Positions 16,541 to 25,366 of a stretch of DNA of 64,000 nt are shown here, piece by piece. The position numbers and the translations under genes were made by a program. Under the pieces are notes generated by a model. The model saw only the letters and a program-made list of their open reading frames with translations. It had not been told where the DNA came from and did no database searches. Position 1 is the first letter of the stretch, and each line of letters opens with the position of its first letter. Source of the DNA: an uncultured Pseudomonadota bacterium (GTDB lineage Bacteria > Pseudomonadota > Gammaproteobacteria > CAJXQU01); contig CAJXQU010000004.1 in the NCBI GenBank assembly GCA_913058255.1, forward strand, positions 31,302 to 95,301. Direction: 5' to 3'.

Positions 16541-17575
16541 TCATCGTTGAAACAAGGCCAGCTTCTCTAAGAGAGTGTCTGATATGGGTTTGAGCACAGG
16601 ACCAACACCAGGAATAGCATTGGCTTTATTGAGTGTTTCACTGATTTTTGGTAAGCCTTCAGTGACTATTATAGAAGCTGGTTCTTGAACGGATGGTAGT
16701 CTGTCCATCAAGCTGGCAATGCTCTCTAGCTTAGAAATGGCCTCTTCTAGTTGTGGCAAAGTTGCTTCTGCAGACTCAGTATCTTTAATTCTTTCGAGTG
16801 AATTCGTCACATTGTTCATAACCCCAGACAGTTGTTTGTTTATGCTAGTCTGTTCGGGTGTGTTATTCCTTCCCTCTAGAGTCTGGGGATCAATATTATT
16901 TGCAAAAAAAAGGTTATATGCGAGTAGTAAAGTCGCTAAAACGAGCGCGGCAGGAAAAAGCTTATTGAGTAGTGAAGAACTTTCAATAGTGATTGTTTGC
17001 GTAAGATCTTTAGCATTAGATGCTATATTGTTGGTGAAACCGAAAGAATCTAGTTGCTGCTGGAAACCGATAGGCATGGATGTTGCGATATTATTCTTTT
17101 GTGAGTTAAATAAGTGGGTCAAATTACTTAGGTTTAAACCATCGCCGCTCAATAGCTTACGCTTAATAAGATTAAGTATCATAGGTGTCAGTAAGCCTAA
17201 TAATGATTTTGCAGAGTCTTTTCCAACCCCACTAAAATCTGCAACAGCATTGATTAAACTACCAAAACCATTCGCTCCAAGTTGAGAGCCTAGGATATTT
17301 GATCCCGTATTCATCATTGCACTTTGTTTATTACCACTGAGTAGCGTGCCGAAGTTATCTAGGATACTGTCATCTTGATCCTTGATAGCTTCTAATAAGG
17401 TGTTACTGCCTATGGGTGATAAACCTGATTTCATTAAACCACCTAACAGGCCTGGAATGGCGCTATCTATTGCGGAAGAATTTTGTTCGGCTGAACCGCC
17501 GAGAACTTCTGCCAGTTGATCCATCACTGGGTCATTCATTTGATCTTTTATTAGATCAATAAGGTTGAAACTCAC
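16541..17575 (-). CDS. DUF937-domain protein with a transmembrane segment
   Basis: Start is set at the GTG at 17575 because AAGGGGGT lies directly upstream at good spacing and the sequence then begins FNLIDLIKDQM, as in DUF937 proteins; an upstream ATG at 17650 lacks support. The product is 344 residues. Residues 1-180 are the Gly/Leu/Ser-rich DUF937 region. One transmembrane helix follows (about 205-222, LFPAALVLATLLLAYNLFF), then a helical C-terminal domain of about 120 residues with Leu/Glu heptad-like spacing. Function is unknown. It is on the same strand as sixA, 112 bases upstream. Confidence 0.75.
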   Translation of the reverse strand: MSFNLIDLIKDQMNDPVMDQLAEVLGGSAEQNSSAIDSAIPGLLGGLMKSGLSPIGSNTLLEAIKDQDDSILDNFGTLLSGNKQSAMMNTGSNILGSQLGANGFGSLINAVADFSGVGKDSAKSLLGLLTPMILNLIKRKLLSGDGLNLSNLTHLFNSQKNNIATSMPIGFQQQLDSFGFTNNIASNAKDLTQTITIESSSLLNKLFPAALVLATLLLAYNLFFANNIDPQTLEGRNNTPEQTSINKQLSGVMNNVTNSLERIKDTESAEATLPQLEEAISKLESIASLMDRLPSVQEPASIIVTEGLPKISETLNKANAIPGVGPVLKPISDTLLEKLALFQR

Positions 17576-17687
17576 TGTATATACCCCCTTCGAGTATGGT
17601 TGATGAGATGTCTGATCTCGCATCAGACTATTATTGACGAGCAGGGGCATGATATGAGTAATTATAAAGAACTACAAGTTCAATGGC

Positions 17688-18221
17688 TTACGAGTTTTTA
17701 TAATTATGAGCTAAGTTCGCAGGTTTCATATAATCAACAATTTTCCAACTGCCATAATCGATAATATTGTTGATGTTGGTGAGTTCTAAAGCGGTAATGG
17801 CTGAGGTGGGCATGAGGTTGCCTGATGCTTGTATGGGTATGCAATCACCACCTAGGTGGAGGATGAGTTCGCTTACTCCAGGATTATGACCTGTTAATAG
17901 GGTGATCTGCCCTTGCTTAATTTCTGCGGCAACAGTACCCAAGAGTTGGCTTAAACTCGCATTATAAATGGCGGGTTCCCAGATGATTTGATCTTCATCT
18001 TGCTTCCAATTTGTGCTGACGAGAGCAATGGTTTCTTTTACTCGTTGAGCGGTCGAACAGATAACCTGGTCAGGAGAATATCCTTGATTAACGAGCCATT
18101 GACCCATGCGTGGAGCATCGATGTTACCTCGTTCAGACAGAACACGATCAAAATCTGAGCTTGTTCCAATATTCCAATCGGATTTTGCGTGACGCATTAT
18201 TAGTAGAGTTGTAGACTTCAT
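17688..18221 (-). CDS. sixA: SixA-type phosphohistidine phosphatase
   Basis: This histidine phosphatase superfamily protein has the RHG-like box MRHAKSDWN, with R10 and H11 counted from the ATG at 18221, and the second catalytic His in TGHNPGVSEL. Length is 177 residues; E. coli SixA is 161. SixA removes phosphate from phosphohistidine in phosphotransfer proteins. A TTG-initiated extension to 18257 overlaps the metY leader and is disregarded. Divergent from metY with about 50 bases between start codons. Confidence 0.8.
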   Translation of the reverse strand: MKSTTLLIMRHAKSDWNIGTSSDFDRVLSERGNIDAPRMGQWLVNQGYSPDQVICSTAQRVKETIALVSTNWKQDEDQIIWEPAIYNASLSQLLGTVAAEIKQGQITLLTGHNPGVSELILHLGGDCIPIQASGNLMPTSAITALELTNINNIIDYGSWKIVDYMKPANLAHNYKNS

Positions 18222-18270
18222 ACTGAAAAGGTTAATGCTTTCATTTAAAAACAACAAGCTGGAGAATAAT

Positions 18271-19545
18271 ATGAAAATCGAGACACTTGCTATTCATGCG
18301 GGTTATCAGCCAGAGCCAACGACTAAAGCTGTTGCCGTTCCTATTTATCAAACGACATCCTATGCATTTGATAATACTCAACATGGTGCCGACCTGTTTG
18401 ATTTGAAAGTGGAAGGCAATATTTATACCCGCATCATGAACCCAACGACTTCAGTTTTAGAGCAGCGGGTTGCCGCTATGGAAGGAGGTATTGGGGCTTT
18501 AGGTTTAAGCTCTGGCATGGCGGCGATCACCTACTCCATTATGACGATAGCCCAAATGGGAACAAACATTATTAGTACCTCGACGCTTTATGGTGGCACC
18601 TATAATCTTTTTGCGCATACCTTGCCGCAGTATGGTGTCGACGTTAAGTTTGCAGATGCTAAGAACCTCGATAGTATGGCCGCTTTAATTGATGAAAATA
18701 CACGAGCAATTTTTTGCGAGTCGATCGGAAACCCTGCGGGTAATGTGGCTGATCTCGAAGCGATAGCCGAAATGGCTCATGCTCACGGTATCCCTGTCAT
18801 TGTCGATAATACTGTCCCTACACCCTATCTCTGCCAGCCGTTTAAATGGGGTTGCGATATAGTTGCACATTCACTGACAAAATATATGGGAGGACACGGG
18901 ACTAGCATCGGTGGGGCCCTAGTTGACTCAGGAAAATTTGATTGGAGTGGGAATAAAGAACGTTTTGCCTGTTTGAATGAGCCCGACGCCTCTTACCATG
19001 GTGTTGTTTATACAGAAGCTTTAGGCGAAGCGGCCTATATCGGTCGAGCTAGAGTAGTTCCTCTAAGAAATATGGGCGCTGCTATTTCCCCAATGAACAG
19101 TTTCCAAATTTTGCAAGGGATTGAGACATTACCTGTTCGTATGGATCGGCATTGTGAAAATGCACTGACATTAGCGAAATATTTACGCGATCAACCCGAA
19201 GTCGAGTGGGTAAACTATACGGGTTTAGATGACCACCCTGATCATGAGTTAGTGAAAAAATATATGAATGGCAGGGCTGCAGGGATTTTATGTTTCGGTA
19301 TCAAAGGTGGAAAAGAAGCCGGAGCAAAATTCATTGATGCATTACAGTTGATCACACGGTTGGTCAATATAGGGGATGCAAAATCTTTGGCCTGTCATCC
19401 CGCGAGTACAACACATCGTCAGCTTTCAGAGGAAGAGTTAGCGGCTGCAGGAGTTAGTGAAGACTTGATCAGGATCTCCGTTGGAATCGAGCATATTGAC
19501 GATATTATGGCTGATGTTGAACAAGCTTTAGCGGCGACAAAATAA
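18271..19545 (+). CDS. metY: O-acetylhomoserine sulfhydrylase (aminocarboxypropyltransferase)
   Basis: This PLP-dependent Cys/Met-metabolism enzyme forms homocysteine directly from O-acetylhomoserine and sulfide. The ATG at 18271 is chosen (GGAG six bases upstream), giving 424 residues, the family size. PLP-binding features are SSGMAAITY, the VDNTVPTPYL strand and the Schiff-base Lys204 in HSLTKYMGGH. The insert between the two halves distinguishes this long MetY type from MetB/MetC. The stop shares a base with the start of the Sel1 protein (TAATG), suggesting translational coupling. Confidence 0.92.
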   Translation: MKIETLAIHAGYQPEPTTKAVAVPIYQTTSYAFDNTQHGADLFDLKVEGNIYTRIMNPTTSVLEQRVAAMEGGIGALGLSSGMAAITYSIMTIAQMGTNIISTSTLYGGTYNLFAHTLPQYGVDVKFADAKNLDSMAALIDENTRAIFCESIGNPAGNVADLEAIAEMAHAHGIPVIVDNTVPTPYLCQPFKWGCDIVAHSLTKYMGGHGTSIGGALVDSGKFDWSGNKERFACLNEPDASYHGVVYTEALGEAAYIGRARVVPLRNMGAAISPMNSFQILQGIETLPVRMDRHCENALTLAKYLRDQPEVEWVNYTGLDDHPDHELVKKYMNGRAAGILCFGIKGGKEAGAKFIDALQLITRLVNIGDAKSLACHPASTTHRQLSEEELAAAGVSEDLIRISVGIEHIDDIMADVEQALAATK

Positions 19546-20540
19546 TGCGAAAAATTTTATTATTGATCAGCTTTTTGTGCTTGCCTTCAGCCTATGCTTT
19601 GGATAGGGAGTCGGCTGTAAACTATGCGGCCAAAGGAGATTATAAAAAGGCCTATCAGCTTTGGCAGGCAGAGGCTGATAAAGGTGATGCCGTATCGCAA
19701 TTTTACCTAGGTGTCGTGTATGAAAAAGGGAATGGGGTAGCTCAGGATTATCCTCAAGCCTTGTATTGGTATATCAAAGCAGCTGATCAGAATGTCGCGC
19801 GAGCACATTACAATTTAGGCAATATGTTTTTTAATGGTCGAGGGATGACGGTTGATTATAAAGAGGCCGTTCGACGTTATAAGTTAGCTGCCGATCTTGA
19901 TTATGGGCCGGCTCAATTGAACTTAGGTTACATGCATGAACAAGGATTAACCAATAAAAAAAATCCAAAACAAGCTTTTCAGTGGTATTTAAAAGCAGCA
20001 AACAATGGGTTAGAAAAAGCACAAATTAAAGTCGCGAAATATTACCAGCAAGGGAATTCAGTAACGGAAGATAAGGAAAAAGCTATTTACTGGTTTAAAA
20101 AAGCACTAGCTCAAAATGAAGACTCTGTAACCCAATATGATTTAGCCATGTTATATCTTGCAGAAAAAAAGACTCGACAGGCCGGTGTTCAGATGTTGCG
20201 AGAAACAGCGGAGGGAGGTGAACGGCTTGCTCAATATCAGTTGGGTTACCTTTATGGCCAAGGTGTGAGCCTCAAGCAAGATTATGAACAGGCCACATTT
20301 TGGTATAAGCGTGCAGCAAAACAACAGGTACCTGAAGCGCAATTTGTTTTATGTTTATCTTATTCGTTAGGGAAGGGCGTTCCTGTGGATGTTGTCCTTG
20401 CTCATGTTTGGTGTGAAGCCGCTGCTGAAAATAATGTAGAGGCGGCGGAAGATGCACTGGAAGCGATTAAAGAATCGATGACTCTGAAACAATTGCAGGC
20501 CGCAGCAAACGTTGCTCCCTTATTACTTCCGAAGAGATAA
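19545..20540 (+). CDS. Exported Sel1-repeat protein
   Basis: This 331-residue protein has a signal peptide (residues 1-18, ending SAYA) and about seven Sel1-like helical repeats (for example AVSQFYLGVVYEKGNGV, ARAHYNLGNMFFNGRGM and EAQFVLCLSYSLGKGV). Such solenoids mediate protein-protein contacts in the periplasm. Its start overlaps the metY stop by one base, which couples expression, but no functional link to methionine synthesis is evident. Confidence 0.88.
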   Translation: MRKILLLISFLCLPSAYALDRESAVNYAAKGDYKKAYQLWQAEADKGDAVSQFYLGVVYEKGNGVAQDYPQALYWYIKAADQNVARAHYNLGNMFFNGRGMTVDYKEAVRRYKLAADLDYGPAQLNLGYMHEQGLTNKKNPKQAFQWYLKAANNGLEKAQIKVAKYYQQGNSVTEDKEKAIYWFKKALAQNEDSVTQYDLAMLYLAEKKTRQAGVQMLRETAEGGERLAQYQLGYLYGQGVSLKQDYEQATFWYKRAAKQQVPEAQFVLCLSYSLGKGVPVDVVLAHVWCEAAAENNVEAAEDALEAIKESMTLKQLQAAANVAPLLLPKR

Positions 20541-20599
20541 ATTCAAATAAACCGATCAATGCAGAGCGAAGCTCGGATGTACTTAAGTTTCAAAGTGAG

Positions 20600-21163
20600 T
20601 TATTTACCGAGCATTGCTTCTTTTAATTGAACTTGTATGGGGTTATCGGATAACCAAATCCCAAACAGGGCTGATTTAAATTCATCAGAAGGAATGACCG
20701 CTTTTTCTATACCATTTATAGTAACGATAACTCCTTTTTCGTAGACATTAATAAACTCAATAATATCTCCTTTCATAATAGGCTCACTGAATATATCAAT
20801 GAATTGGTCTATTTGTGTGGAAATATGTTTTGTATTGTTATTCGTTGATTTTTCGAAACCTTGCCGAGTAGCCTTAGAAAATTTTTTAGAAGTTATCTTG
20901 GATGAAATGATATGTAAACGGATAGCCATTGGTGAGTGAGAAGAGATTATGGTGGAAGCATTTGAATTTTTTTCTGGTAAATAGAGGCCTGCCACATAAA
21001 TATCAAAAATAAATTTATTGCGAATCCCTGCTCCATTTAAAGTCAAGGACTGATTTTCTGACTGCAACTGATCAGGCATTGTAATGCCGCCTTTTTCGAT
21101 TGCTACCGTCGTTAGGGGTAAAAGCAAAAATGTAAAAGTAATGAATGCAAAAAAATCACGCAT
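20600..21163 (-). CDS. Chalcone isomerase-like periplasmic protein
   Basis: This 187-residue protein has a signal peptide (1-22) and the chalcone-isomerase-like fold signature LNGAGIRNKFIFDIYVAGLYL, followed by the RLHIISSKITSKKFSKA region. Bacterial members are exported, are not flavonoid enzymes, and probably bind lipids or fatty acids. A GAGGAG ribosome binding site precedes the ATG. Monocistronic and convergent with the Sel1 gene. Confidence 0.82.
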   Translation of the reverse strand: MRDFFAFITFTFLLLPLTTVAIEKGGITMPDQLQSENQSLTLNGAGIRNKFIFDIYVAGLYLPEKNSNASTIISSHSPMAIRLHIISSKITSKKFSKATRQGFEKSTNNNTKHISTQIDQFIDIFSEPIMKGDIIEFINVYEKGVIVTINGIEKAVIPSDEFKSALFGIWLSDNPIQVQLKEAMLGK

Positions 21164-21353
21164 AACTATCTCCTCTTTTTATACTGATAGTCTAATGGTT
21201 AATAATAATTTGTAAACAGAGCATGAGTTAGCTTTCTTGTGATCTAGATTAGATTTAATATGAGGCTAGTGCAATTAGGTTAAAATAATTCTGATAATGA
21301 ATAAGTTTATAGAACCCTTCTAATTTAGGCTAGGCTGGAATAAAAGGAGTCTG

Positions 21354-21434
21354 ATGGGAATTATAAATGCGATAGCTCTATTGGCGGGTCTTACTTTTCT
21401 GAAGATAAGCTATTTAAAAAACGAACATAGTTAG
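21354..21434 (+). CDS. Candidate 26-residue small hydrophobic ORF
   Basis: ATG 21354 to TAG 21432-21434 encodes 26 residues with a hydrophobic core (IINAIALLAGLTFL). AAAAGGAG lies four bases upstream, a good ribosome binding site, and the ORF sits alone in a 275-base gap between two minus-strand genes. No family is recognised and length makes it uncertain. Confidence 0.35.
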   Translation: MGIINAIALLAGLTFLKISYLKNEHS

Positions 21435-21438
21435 TTTT

Positions 21439-22695
21439 TCAATTAGTGTTAAATTGAAAGTAGTTATCCCAAATAGAGTCTAGTCTTACTCTTGCTTGTG
21501 TTAAAGGAACCGCCATTATACTTTCATCTTTTAACTCAATTAACCCAAGCTTTTGTAATTTATCCACAGCATCTTCGATCTCAAAATCAAGGTTGTGTTG
21601 ATGATTTTTTTGGAACCAATCTTCAATAACCTGATCAAGTTCACTCATACTGACAGGTTTGTTTGCACGTAATAAAAAGTAGTATGCCAGAATAGATTCT
21701 TTGCATTCCTCTTCTTCAGCGGCATCGATTAGTCGATGAAACACTCCCGTATTATTGTCTAAATTTTTGAAATAAAGGTTATCTGCAAGCGTTTTCATAA
21801 ACTGGATCTTGCGGTTTTTGAAATTACTAAATTGTTTCCACAAAAAAGCACCAAGCGCCCCAAAACTCGCAGCCAATCCTAGTAGTGCCGTTTGATCAAG
21901 CACGACAGGTTCATCACGCATGCCGAGCCAGAAGGATAAAACTGTCCCTGTCAGAAGCAAGGTTGCTCCGAGTTTCGTGACGAGCATGATGATGCCACCA
22001 ATGGCAGCAGGTACACCGATGATTAGCTTATCAATGGTCTTCATTTTTACTTCGGTGTTTGGGAAGAGCATTTCTAGATCGGAGCTAGGAATGTTTTGGA
22101 ATAGCTTTATTATTGTGGAGCCGGGAGTAAAAAAAAGCTCTTTGCGGTGGGTTTTATCAAAGTATTCTTTATTTTTATATTTCACATAGATCACTACGCG
22201 ATCATAATTAATAAAGGAAATAGGTTTCTTTTTCAAACCAAAGAATGTCGATAGAACTTCTTCTTTTTTTGATTCGCCACGACGAAAGAAAAGCACTTCT
22301 TCAAAGTCATCAAAATCTACTTTCAAGCGAATCTTGAACAGTGACTCCTCAAGCATTGCATGGCTGAGATCTTCTTTTGTAATGACCTCAAAGTTCGCGG
22401 CATCTAAAAGATTTTTTAACTCAGTGATCAAAACAGTTTCCATCTGAGCTTTTTCGGCACTGGTTTTTGGATAGATCTGTTTTGTATCTGAATCGGGGTT
22501 AACCGGCGCGTAACTATCTTTGAGTGTTTCTAAGCTCTGGTGAAACTTGAAGTGGAATATGCTGCTGAGCAGGCTGCAGACATCCTGAAAATTTAATGTT
22601 TCATCTTGAGATAAATAGGCATCATCAGAGCACATGGCGATGATATCGGTTTTTCTATACGGAATAAATCGTTGTTTTTTTTCTTCTACACTCAT
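21439..22695 (-). CDS. DUF3754 (TMEM143-like) membrane protein
   Basis: This 418-residue protein has two central hydrophobic helices (about 222-245 and 263-285) flanked by cytosolic domains. The N-terminal RFIPYRKTDIIAMC, the FEEVLFFRRGES segment and the RVVIYVKYK strand are typical of the DUF3754 family, which also includes eukaryotic TMEM143. Function is unknown. It lies 49 bases after lpd on the same strand and may be read through from it. Confidence 0.75.
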   Translation of the reverse strand: MSVEEKKQRFIPYRKTDIIAMCSDDAYLSQDETLNFQDVCSLLSSIFHFKFHQSLETLKDSYAPVNPDSDTKQIYPKTSAEKAQMETVLITELKNLLDAANFEVITKEDLSHAMLEESLFKIRLKVDFDDFEEVLFFRRGESKKEEVLSTFFGLKKKPISFINYDRVVIYVKYKNKEYFDKTHRKELFFTPGSTIIKLFQNIPSSDLEMLFPNTEVKMKTIDKLIIGVPAAIGGIIMLVTKLGATLLLTGTVLSFWLGMRDEPVVLDQTALLGLAASFGALGAFLWKQFSNFKNRKIQFMKTLADNLYFKNLDNNTGVFHRLIDAAEEEECKESILAYYFLLRANKPVSMSELDQVIEDWFQKNHQHNLDFEIEDAVDKLQKLGLIELKDESIMAVPLTQARVRLDSIWDNYFQFNTN

Positions 22696-22744
22696 TCTTT
22701 TTTGTAACCCTATTATCTATAGAGCGATCTTTTTAGATGGTCAG

Positions 22745-24160
22745 TTACATGTGTAACGTACGTCCATCGACACTTAAAGCCGCTTCGTGCATCGCTTCGG
22801 AAAGTGTTGGATGCGCATGGATCGTGCGAGCAATGTCTTCGGTACTTGCTTCAAATGATTTTGCTAGCACAGCCTCACTGATCAGTTCCGATGCATTTGG
22901 GCCAAAAATATGTACGCTGAGTAACTCATCAGTATCGGCATCGCCGATCATTTTGATCATCCCTGTCGTTTCATTCATAGCACGGGCACGGCCTGTGGCG
23001 ATAAAAGGAAAATTACCGACGCGAATATTTCGACCTTCATCGTTTAGTTGTTGCTCAGTTTTTCCGACCCAAGCAATTTCAGGCCAAGTGTAAACAACCC
23101 ACGGAATATTATCATGACTGAAATCTGCTTGTTGGCCATCAATTAACTCTGCAACAGCAACACCTTCTTCCATTGCCTTATGAGCTAGCATTGGCCCTTT
23201 AATCACATCGCCGATGGCATAGACATTTTCTAAATTGGTGCGGCATTGAGAGTCCGTTTCGATAAAGCCACGCTCATCAATTTCAAGCCCAACATGCTCA
23301 GCATTTAAACCTTGTGTATTTGGTTGACGACCGATAGCTACGATCAGCTTATCGACCTCAAGATCGTTTGACTCATTCTCTTGCTGGTATTGAATTTTCA
23401 CTTTTCCGTTGACTGTTGTGCAAGAGGTCATTTTTGCACCAAGCTGAATATCCAAACCTTGTTTGTTGAGCTCTTTTTTCGCAGCATCAGCAATGTCTTT
23501 ATCAGCGGCAGGCATGAACTCATTCATCGCTTCGATAACGGTTACTTCAGAACCTAGCCGACGCCAAACGCTACCAAGTTCTAGACCGATCACGCCAGCG
23601 CCGATCACGCCTAACCTTTCAGGTACTTCATCGAAAGCTAATGCACCTGTAGAATCGACGATACAATCGTGATCAACAGGAGCGGGAGGTAACGTTGAGG
23701 GAATTGAGCCCGTCGCTATAATAATATTTTTTGCTGAAACGATTAGTTTTTCATCCTCTGCAGAGGTAACTTCTACTTCGCTATTTGAGCGTAAACTGCC
23801 GATGCCTTCCAACAGCGTAATGTTGTGTTTTTTGAAAAGGCCTGCAACGCCCATGGTGAGAATTTTGACAACCTTGTCTTTACGCGTGATCATTTTTCTG
23901 ATATCTATTGTCGCATTTTCTACGCTGATACCATGTTCGCTTGAATGTTTTGTTATGTTTTCAAAGTGATGAGACGAATCGAGTAGTGCCTTAGATGGAA
24001 TGCAACCTACGTTAAGGCAGGTTCCTCCAAGAACAGTTTTACCTTTGCGGTCTTGCCATGTTTCCACGCAGGCGGTTTTCAGGCCAAGTTGAGCACATCG
24101 AATGGCCGCTACATATCCACCAGGACCACCGCCAATGACGATGACATCATAATCACTCAT
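22745..24160 (-). CDS. lpd: Dihydrolipoyl dehydrogenase (E3)
   Basis: This 471-residue flavoprotein reoxidises dihydrolipoamide of the 2-oxoglutarate dehydrogenase complex and reduces NAD+. An FAD fold is present at 9-15 (GGGPGG), the redox disulfide is C48/C53 (GGTCLNVGC), there is a second NAD fold (GAGVIGLELG), and the C-terminal catalytic His-Glu pair lies in HAHPTLSEAMHEA. Third gene of the sucA-sucB-lpd operon, three bases after sucB, with a GGGAGAG ribosome binding site. Confidence 0.95.
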   Translation of the reverse strand: MSDYDVIVIGGGPGGYVAAIRCAQLGLKTACVETWQDRKGKTVLGGTCLNVGCIPSKALLDSSHHFENITKHSSEHGISVENATIDIRKMITRKDKVVKILTMGVAGLFKKHNITLLEGIGSLRSNSEVEVTSAEDEKLIVSAKNIIIATGSIPSTLPPAPVDHDCIVDSTGALAFDEVPERLGVIGAGVIGLELGSVWRRLGSEVTVIEAMNEFMPAADKDIADAAKKELNKQGLDIQLGAKMTSCTTVNGKVKIQYQQENESNDLEVDKLIVAIGRQPNTQGLNAEHVGLEIDERGFIETDSQCRTNLENVYAIGDVIKGPMLAHKAMEEGVAVAELIDGQQADFSHDNIPWVVYTWPEIAWVGKTEQQLNDEGRNIRVGNFPFIATGRARAMNETTGMIKMIGDADTDELLSVHIFGPNASELISEAVLAKSFEASTEDIARTIHAHPTLSEAMHEAALSVDGRTLHM

Positions 24161-24163
24161 GGT

Positions 24164-25366
24164 TTAAATCTCTCCCAAAAACAGTAATGCAGGATCTTCT
24201 AATTGTTGTTTTATCGAAACCAAAAATGACACAGCTTCACGACCGTCAATGATGCGATGGTCATAAGACAAGGCGACATACATAACGGGTCGGATAACAA
24301 CTTGTCCATCTTCAGCCACGGGTCGATCTTGTATGGCATGCATTCCGAGGATAGCACTTTGTGGTGGATTGATGATCGGTGTTGATAACATCGAACCGAA
24401 TGTCCCACCATTGGTGATAGTAAAAGTACCACCGACTAGATCGTCCATAGTTAATGTTGAATTACGTGACCTTTCTCCGAGCTCACGAATTTTTCCTTCA
24501 ATACCAGCGAAGCCTAGCTGATCGGCATCGCGCATGACAGGCACGACAAGCCCACGAGGAGAGCTGACGGCGATGCCTATATCGAAATAATCATGGTAGA
24601 CGATTTCTTGTCCTTCGATGGAAGCATTGACGAGAGGAAATTCTTTTAGTGCATTAGTCGCAGCTCTCACGAAAAATGGCATGAAGCCCAAACGATAACC
24701 ATATTTTTTCTCAAAGTTTGGTTGTAGTTTTGCTCGTAATCGTTTCACAGCATCAAGGTTAATTTCATTAAAGGTGGTTAAGATCGCATTTTCGTGTTGT
24801 GCAGAGAGTAGGCGTTCTGACGCTCGCAAGCGTAAACGACTCATGGGCACACGACGTTCTTCTCTACTAGCTGCTTTGCTGGAGTCTATCGCCGCTGGCC
24901 TAACAGCGGGTTGCGTTTCAGTTTTGTTGATATGATTTTGAACGTCTGCTTTTGAGATCCGGCCTTCTTTTCCGCTGCCTTGAATATCATCAGTCGTTAG
25001 TCCTTGTTCACTAAGCAATTTGCGAGCTGCGGGACCCGTTGCGGCTGTTGTTTTTGCAACGGTAGATTGTTCGCTCATATCTTTATTTAGAGCGGTATCT
25101 GATGTCGCTTGATCTGCAGGTACTATGGCATCGGTGTCGATCATCGCTAAAATATCACCAGGCACAACAGTTTCACCTACTTCTCGCAAAATCTCTTGAA
25201 TGATACCGTCATTTTGTGCGGCAACTTCTAACGTTACTTTGTCGGTTTCTAGATCGATCAGGTTCTCACCACGTTTAACGAAATCGCCAACCTTTTTTTG
25301 CCACTCAAGTAAGGTGGCATCAGTAATAGATTCCGCTAGTGCAGGTACTTTCAGTTCAACTATCAT
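24164..25366 (-). CDS. sucB: Dihydrolipoyllysine succinyltransferase (E2 of 2-oxoglutarate dehydrogenase)
   Basis: This 400-residue E2 core protein has one lipoyl domain (1-77) with lipoylated Lys43 (ETDKVTLEV), a peripheral subunit-binding domain (about 105-142, [13 protein letters not shown]), a flexible linker and the acyltransferase domain. The catalytic His370 and Asp374 lie in [12 protein letters not shown]. It transfers succinyl groups to CoA. Its start overlaps the sucA stop by 11 bases, which couples synthesis of E1 and E2. Confidence 0.95.
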   Translation of the reverse strand: MIVELKVPALAESITDATLLEWQKKVGDFVKRGENLIDLETDKVTLEVAAQNDGIIQEILREVGETVVPGDILAMIDTDAIVPADQATSDTALNKDMSEQSTVAKTTAATGPAARKLLSEQGLTTDDIQGSGKEGRISKADVQNHINKTETQPAVRPAAIDSSKAASREERRVPMSRLRLRASERLLSAQHENAILTTFNEINLDAVKRLRAKLQPNFEKKYGYRLGFMPFFVRAATNALKEFPLVNASIEGQEIVYHDYFDIGIAVSSPRGLVVPVMRDADQLGFAGIEGKIRELGERSRNSTLTMDDLVGGTFTITNGGTFGSMLSTPIINPPQSAILGMHAIQDRPVAEDGQVVIRPVMYVALSYDHRIIDGREAVSFLVSIKQQLEDPALLFLGEI

